Below, one piece after another: positions 16,973 to 25,119 of a stretch of 64,000 nucleotides of DNA. The stretch's first letter is position 1. Every line of letters begins with the position of its first letter. This DNA is from Massilia sp. CF038 (GTDB taxonomy: Bacteria; Pseudomonadota; Gammaproteobacteria; Burkholderiales; Burkholderiaceae_D): positions 248,001-312,000 of the forward strand of contig NZ_FQWU01000002.1 in the NCBI RefSeq assembly GCF_900129765.1, read 5' to 3'. The translations under genes were made by a program, and so were the position numbers. Below the pieces are notes generated by a model, which saw only the letters and a list, made by a program, of their open reading frames with translations, was not told where the DNA came from and did not search any database.

Positions 16973-17677
16973 TCAGGCCGCGCCGTACAGCACTTCGGCA
17001 CGCTGAAACAGTATCCAGGAAGTGGCAATGTATTTGTCGCCGCTGCGGGCGATATGGCCTTTGTGCGAATGGGTGAAGCCGGCCGGCGCGATGATCAGGC
17101 GCCCCTGCTTTGCTTCGACCTTGCGCTTCTGGTAAAAGAATTCGGTTTCGCCGCCGTCGGCCACGTCGTTCAGGTAGAACTGAAACAGCAGCGCGCGGTG
17201 CAGGCTTTCGCCACTGGCGTTTTGCGGATAGATCTCCGAATGCCAGTGATGGTAGCCGCCCGTCGCTTGCAGGTACTTCTGCACGTTGATTTGGCCGGCG
17301 CGGTAAATCGTGCGCATCAAGTCGCCCAGATACGGCACGCCACATTCGTCAAAATTATCGATGGTCAGCTGTACCGCCTCACCCGTGACAGGGTGCACCA
17401 CCTGCGGCGACATCGCGCCCACCAGCAGCATGCGGTACTTGTTCATGTAGGCCTGCAGGTGCTGCTGCACGGCGGCCATCATCGTGTTCGAGACGTCGTT
17501 CCAGTCCGGATGCAGGCTGATGGTCAGGTCGTAGCTGTCCTTTTTGGTGGTATCGACGCCCTGCCCGGTCTTGCCGCGCATGACCTTGTCGCTGGCGTCA
17601 AAGCGCGCCATGATCTGCTGGCATTGCGATGGCGTTAGCGCGCCATCGTAAATCTCGAGAAAGTCGTCCACAAGCAC
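16973..17677 (-). CDS. 2-oxoglutarate/Fe(II)-dependent oxygenase, prolyl 4-hydroxylase-like
   Basis: A 234-residue double-stranded beta-helix oxygenase. The proximal iron ligands are probably in the HHWHSE segment and the distal His in APAGFTHSHKGH. The C-terminal SGDKYIATSWILF is typical of the 2OG-FeII_Oxy_3 (P4H) group. The motif reads HxE rather than HxD, which some members tolerate. It should hydroxylate a protein or small molecule using 2-oxoglutarate and O2. The start is GTG at 17677, with another GTG two codons later; no strong ribosome site is visible. It follows the small secreted protein gene by 14 bases on the same strand. Confidence 0.8.
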   Translation of the reverse strand: MLVDDFLEIYDGALTPSQCQQIMARFDASDKVMRGKTGQGVDTTKKDSYDLTISLHPDWNDVSNTMMAAVQQHLQAYMNKYRMLLVGAMSPQVVHPVTGEAVQLTIDNFDECGVPYLGDLMRTIYRAGQINVQKYLQATGGYHHWHSEIYPQNASGESLHRALLFQFYLNDVADGGETEFFYQKRKVEAKQGRLIIAPAGFTHSHKGHIARSGDKYIATSWILFQRAEVLYGAA

Positions 17678-17691
17678 GCTGTACTGGCAGC

Positions 17692-18114
17692 TCAGTTGCA
17701 GGCTGGCGGCAGCGCGGCCTTGAAACGGTCGAAGCGGCTGCCAGGCGTTTTATCGTCGCCGGTCATGACCAGCTGTGCGCCGTCAAACACGATCGGGACC
17801 AGCGCTTCGCGCTTCTGGCCTTTGAAGAGCACGTCGATATGGAGCACGCCGTCTTTGTCGAAGTACCATTTACCTTCGAGCGAGGCGAAGCCCTTGGCCT
17901 TGAAGTCGGCCGCTTCAGCACCGCATTTCGGGTACATCCGGTAGACGTGGTCGGCATTGAACTCGATCACATTCCCGGCCGTCCCTTCCGGCAGCTTTTC
18001 CTGCCACGCGCCGGTGAGCCTGGCCTCGTTATTATCCTTGGGCGCGTCGGCCGCAAACGCGGCAGACGCGGCGATCATCAGTGCGGCAGGAATCAGCAGT
18101 GTCGTCAGTTTCAT
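17692..18114 (-). CDS. Hypothetical secreted protein, 140 aa
   Basis: The ATG at 18114 gives a clean Sec signal peptide (MKLTTLLIPAALMIAASAAFA, cleaved before ADAP). The mature part of about 120 residues reads like a small beta-rich periplasmic domain: LTGAWQEKLPEGTAGNVIEF, then GKWYFDKDGVLHIDVLF and LVMTGDDKTPGSRFDRFK. Two cysteines (PKCGAEA and the C-terminal PACN) could form a disulfide. I do not recognise the family. It lies 98 bases downstream of the MNIO partner gene and 14 bases before the oxygenase gene, so it may share either transcript. Confidence 0.75.
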   Translation of the reverse strand: MKLTTLLIPAALMIAASAAFAADAPKDNNEARLTGAWQEKLPEGTAGNVIEFNADHVYRMYPKCGAEAADFKAKGFASLEGKWYFDKDGVLHIDVLFKGQKREALVPIVFDGAQLVMTGDDKTPGSRFDRFKAALPPACN

Positions 18115-18212
18115 TGTGCGCCAGGAGCCCGGCGAAGGGCTCGGAGTTGTCGGGAGTCGCGTGCGGTGACGAGTGTGCCTGAATTTCCGCCTTTCGACAA
18201 CTAAAGCGCCCC

Positions 18213-18749
18213 TCAAGTCGTACGTGTGATCTCGAACAAGTGTGGCAGCCCGGCCGCAATGCGGGTCTGCCATATGCCGCCGGGGTACGGCTGCTGCAGC
18301 GCCTGATCCTGGGCCAGACTATGCAGGACAATGTGAGGATCGGTTTCCCATGTCACTTCGTAGCTATGTGGGTCCCCGTCGCGCACCCGCATCAGCGCCA
18401 GCTCGAACTGCGACACCGACACCACCAGGCTGTCACGATGGGCACCCAGCGACGCCAGAAACGCCAAGGGCTGGTACTCCCGAAAAGGCGACACATTCTG
18501 GCTGCGGATAAAAGACTCCAGGGCCGGCTCGAGCAAACCGCGCTGGCGCAGCAAGGCCATGGTCAGCACGCAGGTACGTTCCAGCACGTACACACGCCAC
18601 AGGAAGATATTCCCGCGCGCCTCTTGCAGGTCGGGCGAGGCCGCCACCTGATGAAAATACGGCGGATCCGCGCGCCCCACCTGGTAATTGGCGCGGATCA
18701 GTCCCAGTAAAATGCGCTGGTGCTGGGCCAGATCGCTCGGGGTTTCCAT
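18213..18749 (-). CDS. MNIO partner protein, DUF2063/HvfC-BufC-like
   Basis: A 178-residue protein that resembles the short form of DUF2063 (HvfC/BufC) proteins: HQRILLGLIRANYQVG at the start, ARGNIFLWRVYVLERTCVL, and a C-terminal EVTWETDPHIVLHSLAQ. Such proteins are the obligate partners of MNIO enzymes in known systems and recruit the precursor peptide. It is shorter than the usual partner of about 250 residues. It starts 2 bases after the MNIO stop, so the two are cotranscribed and probably form a complex. The family assignment rests partly on context. Confidence 0.7.
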   Translation of the reverse strand: METPSDLAQHQRILLGLIRANYQVGRADPPYFHQVAASPDLQEARGNIFLWRVYVLERTCVLTMALLRQRGLLEPALESFIRSQNVSPFREYQPLAFLASLGAHRDSLVVSVSQFELALMRVRDGDPHSYEVTWETDPHIVLHSLAQDQALQQPYPGGIWQTRIAAGLPHLFEITRTT

Positions 18750-18751
18750 GA

Positions 18752-19630
18752 TCAGCCTTGAAAGCGTGCGCGCAGCTGCGCCAGTTCGTGTCCAATGGCG
18801 GCGTGTCCCAGACCGGGCACCGCTTCGGGCATGAATTCATAGACCACCACTTGCGCGCTGGTAGCCACATTGTGGATGGCGTCGTACGCCAGATCGGCAG
18901 TACGTGGCCGCGTCAGGCGCGAATGCACGTCCAGCATGAAACCGTTGTGCATCACACCACACGCCACGTGCAGTTCGCGCACCGCCTCGCCATTGAGCTC
19001 CGCCATGAAAGCGGCGATATTGAGACCGTGATTGTGCTCGTCGCATTCGAGGTTATAGATGTCGAGGATCAGACCGCAGCCAGTGCGCGCTGTCAGCGCA
19101 TTCAGAAAGCCCGCATCGGAATAGGCGCCGGGACAATCTGGAATCACATGCACGATATTCTCGAGTAAAAAGGGAATGCCGTAACGCTGCTGAATTGCCT
19201 CGGTGCGCGCACACACCAGGTCCAGCGCCTGCTCGGTGCGGGGCATGGCCAGCATGATGCCCAGGTGCTGGCCATCGACCTTGGTGTACCCCAGATGCTC
19301 GCTGTGCCAGGCCACGTCCACCTGTTCCATCAAGTCGTCCAGCAAATGCAGATAGGTAGGCGCCCAGCCATCGTGCGAACCAATCGACAGGCTCACCCCA
19401 TGCACGATGATCGGCACCTGCTGGCTGATTTCCTTCAGTTCGGCCAGCACCTCGCGGCTGAGCACAATGGTGTCGCCGTCGACTTCGGCGATCGTCTCCG
19501 GCGTCACCTCGACGTAGTCCACGTGCGCCAGCATCTGCGCCATCAGCGCGGGGTCGCGCCCCTCGTAGCTCACACCCAGACTGATGGCTGGACGTGCGGC
19601 AGCGCTGGGCAATGGGAGCACGGGGCACAT
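18752..19630 (-). CDS. Multinuclear non-heme iron-dependent oxidase (MNIO, DUF692)
   Basis: A 292-residue TIM barrel of the MNIO (DUF692) family. It has the expected metal-ligand positions: IIVHGVSLSIGSHDG, WHSEHLGY, LLENIVHV, LILDIYNLECDEHNHG, ELHVACG and VYEFMPEA. MNIOs use two or three irons to oxidise cysteine, asparagine or aspartate residues in ribosomally made peptides (methanobactin, 3-thiaglutamate, bufferins). The start at 19630 leaves 10 bases after the precursor-like gene; a longer frame from 19684 would overlap it. It is flanked by the peptide gene before and the partner gene after, so a peptide-modifying role is likely. Confidence 0.88.
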   Translation of the reverse strand: MCPVLPLPSAAARPAISLGVSYEGRDPALMAQMLAHVDYVEVTPETIAEVDGDTIVLSREVLAELKEISQQVPIIVHGVSLSIGSHDGWAPTYLHLLDDLMEQVDVAWHSEHLGYTKVDGQHLGIMLAMPRTEQALDLVCARTEAIQQRYGIPFLLENIVHVIPDCPGAYSDAGFLNALTARTGCGLILDIYNLECDEHNHGLNIAAFMAELNGEAVRELHVACGVMHNGFMLDVHSRLTRPRTADLAYDAIHNVATSAQVVVYEFMPEAVPGLGHAAIGHELAQLRARFQG

Positions 19631-19640
19631 GGCGTCTCGC

Positions 19641-19904
19641 TCAGTGGCTGGTGGCGCCAGCGATGGCGTGTTCGACCATTGCACCCTGGATGTTTGGAAT
19701 TTCCATCAGGTGCCGGCTGATGGCCGGGTCGCCGCGCAGAAAGGTCAGGTCAAAACCGGTCAGGCCGCAATTGCATCCGCCCTTAGGCACCATGTGCTTG
19801 ACCGCGATGTCGAGCGCCTTGTGCAGGTCTTCCAGCGTGACGCGCCCTTCATGCACCACAATTTTGACGTGGTCGTTACTGGCTTGAATTTTGTTGGTAA
19901 TCAT
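19641..19904 (-). CDS. Precursor-like peptide of the MNIO cassette, 87 aa
   Basis: An 87-residue protein directly upstream of the MNIO gene. Residues 1-40 look like a folded leader (HVKIVVHEGRVTLEDLHKAL). Residues 41-60 are KGGCNCGLTGFDLTFLRGDP, with cysteines 44 and 46 in a Cys-Asn-Cys motif followed by an Asp/Arg-containing block, the most likely modification site. The tail ends AIAGATSH. It lacks a signal peptide, so unlike bufferins it would stay in the cytoplasm unless processed. A good ribosome site, AAGGGG, lies 6 bases before the ATG. The precursor role is inferred from position, size and the Cys motif. Confidence 0.72.
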   Translation of the reverse strand: MITNKIQASNDHVKIVVHEGRVTLEDLHKALDIAVKHMVPKGGCNCGLTGFDLTFLRGDPAISRHLMEIPNIQGAMVEHAIAGATSH

Positions 19905-20147
19905 GGCAATCCCCTTATGGCCACTTGATGGGCCTGTTTTGAAAAAACGGTTCCCGATATGGAAGCGGCTTCCCGAACCGGAAGAAGAAACCGCAGCTGC
20001 TTGCGAGTCAGTATAGGACGCGGTTTTGGCCGGATGTACACCCTTTGTAACGTTTGCAAAAAAGTTAGAAAAATTCGCGGGAGCACATACCGCAACAGGG
20101 CTAGAATGGCGACAGGTTTCTGTTCAACATCTTCTGGTACACACGCC

Positions 20148-20738
20148 ATGGCGAAAGCAGTGACACGTTTTTTCGGATGGAGCTTGAGCGTTGTGCTGGT
20201 CTGCTTCCTGTGCGCTGCGGCCGTCATCAGCATGGTCGGCCTGACTGACAGCGCCGAAGAGACTGACCTGGCCGTGGTGCCGGGCAACACGGTGCTGCCA
20301 AGCGGTGCCGTCTCGCCGCGATTGAAGGGGCGACTCGATGCGGCGGCGAATCTGTTCCTGCATGGGAAGGTCAAGGCCGTGCTGGTCAGCGGCGGCATTG
20401 GCGCCGAGGGCTTTGACGAAGCCGACGTCATGAAGCGTTATCTGGTCGCACAAGGCATTCCGGGCGCCGCCATCGTAACTGACAACAAAGGTATCAATAC
20501 CTTCGAGACAGCACGCTACACCGCTGCGCTGGTGCGAGAAAAAGGGTATCGGCCCCCCATTGTGGTGACGCAGTTTTTTCACATCGCCCGGATGGAACTG
20601 GCCCTGCAAAAGTTTGGCGTAGCGACAGGTGGCCATGTGCACGCCCGACATTTCGAAGCCCGCGACGTGTATTCGCTGGCGCGAGAAGTGTTTGGCTATG
20701 CCGGCTACGCGTTCAAGCAGCCTGACAGCGTCCGTTGA
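20148..20738 (+). CDS. DUF218 (YdcF/SanA-like) membrane-anchored protein
   Basis: About 196 residues from the ATG at 20148. An N-terminal membrane anchor (FGWSLSVVLVCFLCAAAVISM) is followed by the DUF218 Rossmann-like domain: LAVVPGNTVLPSG, VKAVLVSGGIGAEGFDEADVM and INTFETARYTAAL. The conserved glycine and acidic residues fit the YdcF/SanA group, linked to envelope barrier functions and possibly nucleotide-sugar or cofactor binding. The upstream stretch in the same frame does not look like protein. It is divergent from the MNIO cassette across about 240 bases. Confidence 0.8.
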   Translation: MAKAVTRFFGWSLSVVLVCFLCAAAVISMVGLTDSAEETDLAVVPGNTVLPSGAVSPRLKGRLDAAANLFLHGKVKAVLVSGGIGAEGFDEADVMKRYLVAQGIPGAAIVTDNKGINTFETARYTAALVREKGYRPPIVVTQFFHIARMELALQKFGVATGGHVHARHFEARDVYSLAREVFGYAGYAFKQPDSVR

Positions 20739-20868
20739 AGCGCATGTCATTTCGCGCCGCAACGCTGCATTTGGCGACCTTGTAGGACACTTCGTCGCAT
20801 CGCCGGCTTTTCCCTTCGCGTTCTCCGTACAGTGGGCCCATCGCACCACAACCCACCGGAGACCCAAG

Positions 20869-21288
20869 ATGAACTTTCTGCTCAAATGTGTATTGGCCAG
20901 CGCGCCCCTTTTCAGCCTGGGAATGGCCACGGCCGCCGATCTGACCATTCAGGTCGACGATGTGAAGAACGCCGATGGCGTGCTCATGGTCGCCATTTTC
21001 AATTCCGAGGGCAGTTTCCTCAAGCAGCCAGTCAAAGGGGCTGGCGCGCGCGCTGTTGCCGGCACCAGCACCATTGCGCTCACCGGTTTGCCGGAGGGCG
21101 AAATTGCATTTGCGATCTATCACGACGCCAATTCCAACGGCCAGATGGACAAGAACCCGATGGGCATTCCCACCGAGGACTATGCATTCAGCAACAACGC
21201 CATGGGCAAGATGGGGCCGCCAAAATATGAGGCGGCCAAGTTCCTGCTGCCAGCCGCCGGCGCCACCGTTCGTGTTTCACTGAAATAA
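20869..21288 (+). CDS. DUF2141 family secreted protein
   Basis: A 139-residue protein. The signal peptide (ending MATAA before DLTIQ) precedes a DUF2141 beta-sandwich: TIQVDDVKNADGVLMVAIFN, IALTGLPEGEIAFAIYHDAN and NGQMDKNPMGIPTEDYAFSN, the most conserved block. The function is unknown. It often occurs next to carotenoid or lipid oxidation genes, and here it is 11 bases before a carotenoid oxygenase, suggesting a shared pathway. CCGGAG precedes the ATG. Confidence 0.85.
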   Translation: MNFLLKCVLASAPLFSLGMATAADLTIQVDDVKNADGVLMVAIFNSEGSFLKQPVKGAGARAVAGTSTIALTGLPEGEIAFAIYHDANSNGQMDKNPMGIPTEDYAFSNNAMGKMGPPKYEAAKFLLPAAGATVRVSLK

Positions 21289-21299
21289 GCGGGGACGCC

Positions 21300-22796
21300 A
21301 TGCAACGACGCCATTTTCTTGCTACCGGCCTCGGTGTGACCGCACTGGGACTGGCCTCCACGCCTGCCCTCGCCGATGTGCTGACGTTCCAGCGTTTCCA
21401 CGCCGCCCTGCGCCAGAACCCGAGACTCATCGCCTACGCCGATACGGTGGCTGACCAGGCTGGCGAGGCGGTCGTGACGGGCCGCATGCCGGCCGACCTG
21501 GACGGCGTCTACTTCCGCAACGGTCCAGGTCGCTTTGAACTCGGTGGCGAGCGCTACCATCACTGGTTTGACGGCGACGGTTTTGCGCAGCGCTGGCAGA
21601 TTTCCCAAGGCAAAGTCAGCCACCTCGGCCGCTTCGTGCAAACCCAAAAGTTTGTGGACGAATCGAAGGCCGGGCAGTTTCTATATTCCGCCTTTGGCAC
21701 CTACCTGGACCGCCGTGGCATCAAAAGCAACGACACGATCAACGCCGCCAATACCAATCTGGTCCCGTTCAACGGCCGCGTGTATGCCCTGTGGGAAGGC
21801 GGCTCGGCCACCGAGGTCGACCCGGTGTCGCTGGACACAATCGGCCTCAAGACCTGGCGCAGCGACTTGAAATCGATGCCCTTCTCCGCCCACCCCAAAA
21901 TCGATCCTGCTGGCGGGATGTGGAATTTTGGCGGCTTGCCAGGCACGGACAAGCTGGTCATCTACCGCATTGGCGCCGACGGCGAGCTGGTGACAAGCAA
22001 GGTCATCGACGTGCCGAAGATGGCGATGGTGCACGACTTCGTCGTCAGCGCACGCCACTTGATCTTCCTGATTCCGCCTTACGACCTGGTCCGTGGCGAA
22101 GGCAAGAGCTTTGCGGAAATGCACGAATGGGCCGGCAACGGTCCTGGCGCCCGCCCCCTGCGGGTGATGGTCGTGTCCAAAGACACTTTACAGATCCGCA
22201 AGGTGTTCGAATTGCCTGCACATATGGTTTTCCACTTTGGCAATGCCTGGGACGATGGCGACGTCACGCGCTTCGATGTCGTGCTGCACGACGGCCAGGC
22301 GCTGGCCCGGGTTGGCGGCCTGATGCAGGGTGAGAGTGCGAAAAACGATCCAAAACGCAGCTTTGCCGCGCAAATCAGTCTGGACTACGCGACCGGCACC
22401 GCCCAGGTTGCCCGCTTGCTTGGCGCCAGCGAGTTTCCGCGCGTGATGCCACAAGTGGTGTCGTCGCGCCACCGCAAACTGGCCCTGGTCAGCAGCGCGC
22501 CGCGAAACGCGCACATGATTCTTGACACCGTCAACCTGCTCGACACCGATTCCGGCAAGAACGACAGCTATCGTTTCGATGCCGGCTGGCTGGCCGAAGA
22601 ACATATTCTGGTCCCGCGCCGCAACGCCCGTTCCGAAACCGATGGCTATCTGCTGGGCGTGGCGCAAGACACGGTTCGCAAACAAACGGTGCTCACCGTG
22701 TTTGATGCGGCCCGGGTCAGCGCCGGCCCCATGGCACTGGCACGCTTGCCCTACCGCGCACCGCACTGTTTTCATGGTAACTTCTTGGCGAGCTGA
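21300..22796 (+). CDS. Carotenoid cleavage oxygenase family protein, exported
   Basis: A 498-residue beta-propeller Fe(II) oxygenase (RPE65 family). The four iron-ligand histidines can be seen in FSAHPKID, MVHDFVVS, MVFHFGNAWDD and, at the very end, HCFHGNF. DGVYFRNGPGRFELGG is the family opening. The N-terminus MQRRHFLATGLG resembles a twin-arginine signal, so the folded protein is probably exported to the periplasm. It cleaves a carbon-carbon double bond in a carotenoid or stilbene-like compound; there are no carotenoid synthesis genes here. The C-terminus is complete. Confidence 0.9.
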   Translation: MQRRHFLATGLGVTALGLASTPALADVLTFQRFHAALRQNPRLIAYADTVADQAGEAVVTGRMPADLDGVYFRNGPGRFELGGERYHHWFDGDGFAQRWQISQGKVSHLGRFVQTQKFVDESKAGQFLYSAFGTYLDRRGIKSNDTINAANTNLVPFNGRVYALWEGGSATEVDPVSLDTIGLKTWRSDLKSMPFSAHPKIDPAGGMWNFGGLPGTDKLVIYRIGADGELVTSKVIDVPKMAMVHDFVVSARHLIFLIPPYDLVRGEGKSFAEMHEWAGNGPGARPLRVMVVSKDTLQIRKVFELPAHMVFHFGNAWDDGDVTRFDVVLHDGQALARVGGLMQGESAKNDPKRSFAAQISLDYATGTAQVARLLGASEFPRVMPQVVSSRHRKLALVSSAPRNAHMILDTVNLLDTDSGKNDSYRFDAGWLAEEHILVPRRNARSETDGYLLGVAQDTVRKQTVLTVFDAARVSAGPMALARLPYRAPHCFHGNFLAS

Positions 22797-22813
22797 ACGA
22801 CCGAGACTTCGCC

Positions 22814-23968
22814 ATGCCCAAGCTGTTCATCCTGACTACTTTCACGCTCGCAGCGCTGTGCGGCGGCTGCGCCACGCGAGGACCGGACCGGCTGGACCAG
22901 CACGTCCACGCGCTCATGCAGCGCGAGAGCGTGAACGGCATGGCAATAGCGGTCATTGACGGCGGCAAGGTCAGCAAGGTCACCGCCTATGGCTGGCGCA
23001 ATGTCGAACGCAAGCAGCCACTCACGACGGACACGGTCATGTATGGGGCCTCGCTGACAAAAGCGGCGTTTTCCACCATGCTGCTGCAGCTCGTTGATGA
23101 AGGAAAGCTCGATCTGGATGCGCCAGTCACCAAGCTGCTGCCCCGGCCCCTGCCGGAATACCGTGCCAATGGCGCCGATTTTTCAGACCTGGCCACGGAC
23201 CCGCGCTGGCGCCAGCTCACGCCGCGCATGCTGCTCAATCACAGCAGCGGCTTTGCCAACTTCCGCTGGCTGGAACCGGACCAGAAGCTGCGTTTTCATT
23301 TCGCCCCGGGCAGCCGCTACGCCTATTCCGGTGAAGGTTTCTACCTGCTGCAGCTGATCGTGGAACAAGGACTGGGGCTCGACACCGGCGCCGAAATGCA
23401 AAGGCGCGTGTTCGATCGCTACGGCATGGCGCGCACCAGCATGCGCTGGCGTAGCGACTTTGCCGGCAACCTGGCCGACGGCTACACCATTGACGGCACA
23501 TTTGAGCCGCACGACCAACGCAGCAAGGTCCGCGCCGCCGGGTCAATGGACACCACCATTGCCGACCAGGCCAGGCTGTGGGCCGCAGTCGTGCGCGGTG
23601 ATGGCCTGAGTGCCGCGGCGCGCGCCGAACTGGTGCGCCCGCAGCTGGCCATCGACTCGCGCCAGCAATTCCCCACCCTGCTCGAGGCGGTCGAGCCTCA
23701 TCATGCCGCCATTGGCCTGGCCGCGGGGCTGGGCGTGGTCACCTTCCGTGATCGCAGCGGGCCGGCCTGGTTCAAGGGAGGACATAACGACAGCACGGGC
23801 AACATGGTGATCTGCCTTGAACGCGGCCAGCGCTGCGTCGTCATGCTGGCCAACGACGTGCGCGCCGAACGCATCTACCCCGCCCTTGCCCGTTTGGTAT
23901 TGGGTGAAACCGATATGCCCTGGGGCTGGGAATACGGCCCCCCCACTTTTGAAAGCGCACCACCTTGA
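22814..23968 (+). CDS. Serine hydrolase of the class C beta-lactamase family
   Basis: A 384-residue protein. The N-terminus (MPKLFILTTFTLAALCGGC) is a probable lipoprotein signal with Cys19 as the lipidated residue, though the lipobox is imperfect. Ser80 and Lys83 form the SxxK motif in YGASLTKAA, and the YSG of YAYSGEGF is the second element. Family members include esterases, D-Ala-D-Ala peptidases and class C beta-lactamases; resistance activity cannot be assumed. It is 17 bases after the oxygenase gene and overlaps the following kinase gene by 4 bases. Confidence 0.87.
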   Translation: MPKLFILTTFTLAALCGGCATRGPDRLDQHVHALMQRESVNGMAIAVIDGGKVSKVTAYGWRNVERKQPLTTDTVMYGASLTKAAFSTMLLQLVDEGKLDLDAPVTKLLPRPLPEYRANGADFSDLATDPRWRQLTPRMLLNHSSGFANFRWLEPDQKLRFHFAPGSRYAYSGEGFYLLQLIVEQGLGLDTGAEMQRRVFDRYGMARTSMRWRSDFAGNLADGYTIDGTFEPHDQRSKVRAAGSMDTTIADQARLWAAVVRGDGLSAAARAELVRPQLAIDSRQQFPTLLEAVEPHHAAIGLAAGLGVVTFRDRSGPAWFKGGHNDSTGNMVICLERGQRCVVMLANDVRAERIYPALARLVLGETDMPWGWEYGPPTFESAPP

Positions 23969-25119
23969 ACCAGCAAAAACCATCCAGCCATGTGCTGGAG
24001 ATTTTCCCGATCTTCCGTCGGTGGCCGCCGACGCCGCTGCGTAATGCGCTCTACACGGTGATCTGGAGTTCGCTCCTGGCACTGATACTCACGGTTGCCG
24101 GACGCCTGTTCAATCGAAGCGGCAATGCGTTCTGGGACGACTTCTATCCGACCCTGCTCATCTCCAACATCATTGGCTTGCTAATTCACAGCAGCGCGGT
24201 GATCGGGGACATCGTGCTGCGCGGCTGGCCGAGGCGCTCGCGCGGACTGCCACGCGCTGTGTATTACATGGCACTGGTAAGCACCTGCATCGTGCTGGGC
24301 ATATTGACTGGCACCGGGCTGCTTCAAGGTGTCAATCCCCTGCGCTACATGGCGCGCGCATCGACCATCCTGGGCTTGCTGCCGTTTGCGATGCTGATCG
24401 CAGCACTGATGCACTTCGTGTTTGCCAGCGGCGAGCGGCGCGTGGCCACCGAACTGCTGACCGCCCAGCAGAACGAGCAGATCGCCAGCGCCGGGCAGCT
24501 GCTGGCCGAAGCACGTCTGCGCGCCCTGCAGTCGCAGATTGAACCGCACTTCCTGTATAACACCCTGGCCAATGTGGTTGGCCTGATCGATACCAATCCG
24601 GCGCAAGCCAAGCGCATGCTGGAACGGTTCATTGATTTTCTCCGCGCCAGCCTCGCCGCCAGTCGCGCCGACAACGCCACGCTGGGCGCCGAACTTGATC
24701 TGACCGCCGCCTATCTGGACGTGCTGGCAGTGCGCTTGGGGCCTCGCATGCGCTACCGGATCGAGGCCGATGACAGTGTTCGCACCTTGCCCATCGCCCC
24801 CATGCTGCTGCAGCCCGTCGTTGAAAACGCGGTTGCGCATGGACTGGAGCCCAAAATGGACGGCGGCGACATCATGATCCGCGCTAGCCGTACCGAGGCG
24901 CAGCTGTGCATCGAGGTGAGCGACACCGGAGCAGGATTGAGCGACGCAGCACCCAAAGCGGGCGGCGGCGTGGGACTATCCAACCTGCGCGCGCGATTGC
25001 GGAGTTTATATGAGGGCCAAGCTCAGGTACAATTGCTAGAAAATCAACCAAGTGGCATTACGGTAAGAATAATGCTGCCATTGAAAGAGACACCAAAATC
25101 GACCAGCCCCGCATCCTGA
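23965..25119 (+). CDS. LytS-type sensor histidine kinase
   Basis: A 384-residue kinase. Four transmembrane helices (residues ~20-155) are followed by the His_kinase domain LQSQIEPHFLYNTLANVV, containing the phosphorylatable histidine, and an ATPase domain with VVENAVAHGLEP and GGGVGLSNLRARL. The start is TTG overlapping the serine hydrolase stop (TTGA), so translation is probably coupled. The response regulator follows at once. The signal is unknown; there is no extracellular domain, so it may sense a membrane event. Confidence 0.9.
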   Translation: MNQQKPSSHVLEIFPIFRRWPPTPLRNALYTVIWSSLLALILTVAGRLFNRSGNAFWDDFYPTLLISNIIGLLIHSSAVIGDIVLRGWPRRSRGLPRAVYYMALVSTCIVLGILTGTGLLQGVNPLRYMARASTILGLLPFAMLIAALMHFVFASGERRVATELLTAQQNEQIASAGQLLAEARLRALQSQIEPHFLYNTLANVVGLIDTNPAQAKRMLERFIDFLRASLAASRADNATLGAELDLTAAYLDVLAVRLGPRMRYRIEADDSVRTLPIAPMLLQPVVENAVAHGLEPKMDGGDIMIRASRTEAQLCIEVSDTGAGLSDAAPKAGGGVGLSNLRARLRSLYEGQAQVQLLENQPSGITVRIMLPLKETPKSTSPAS

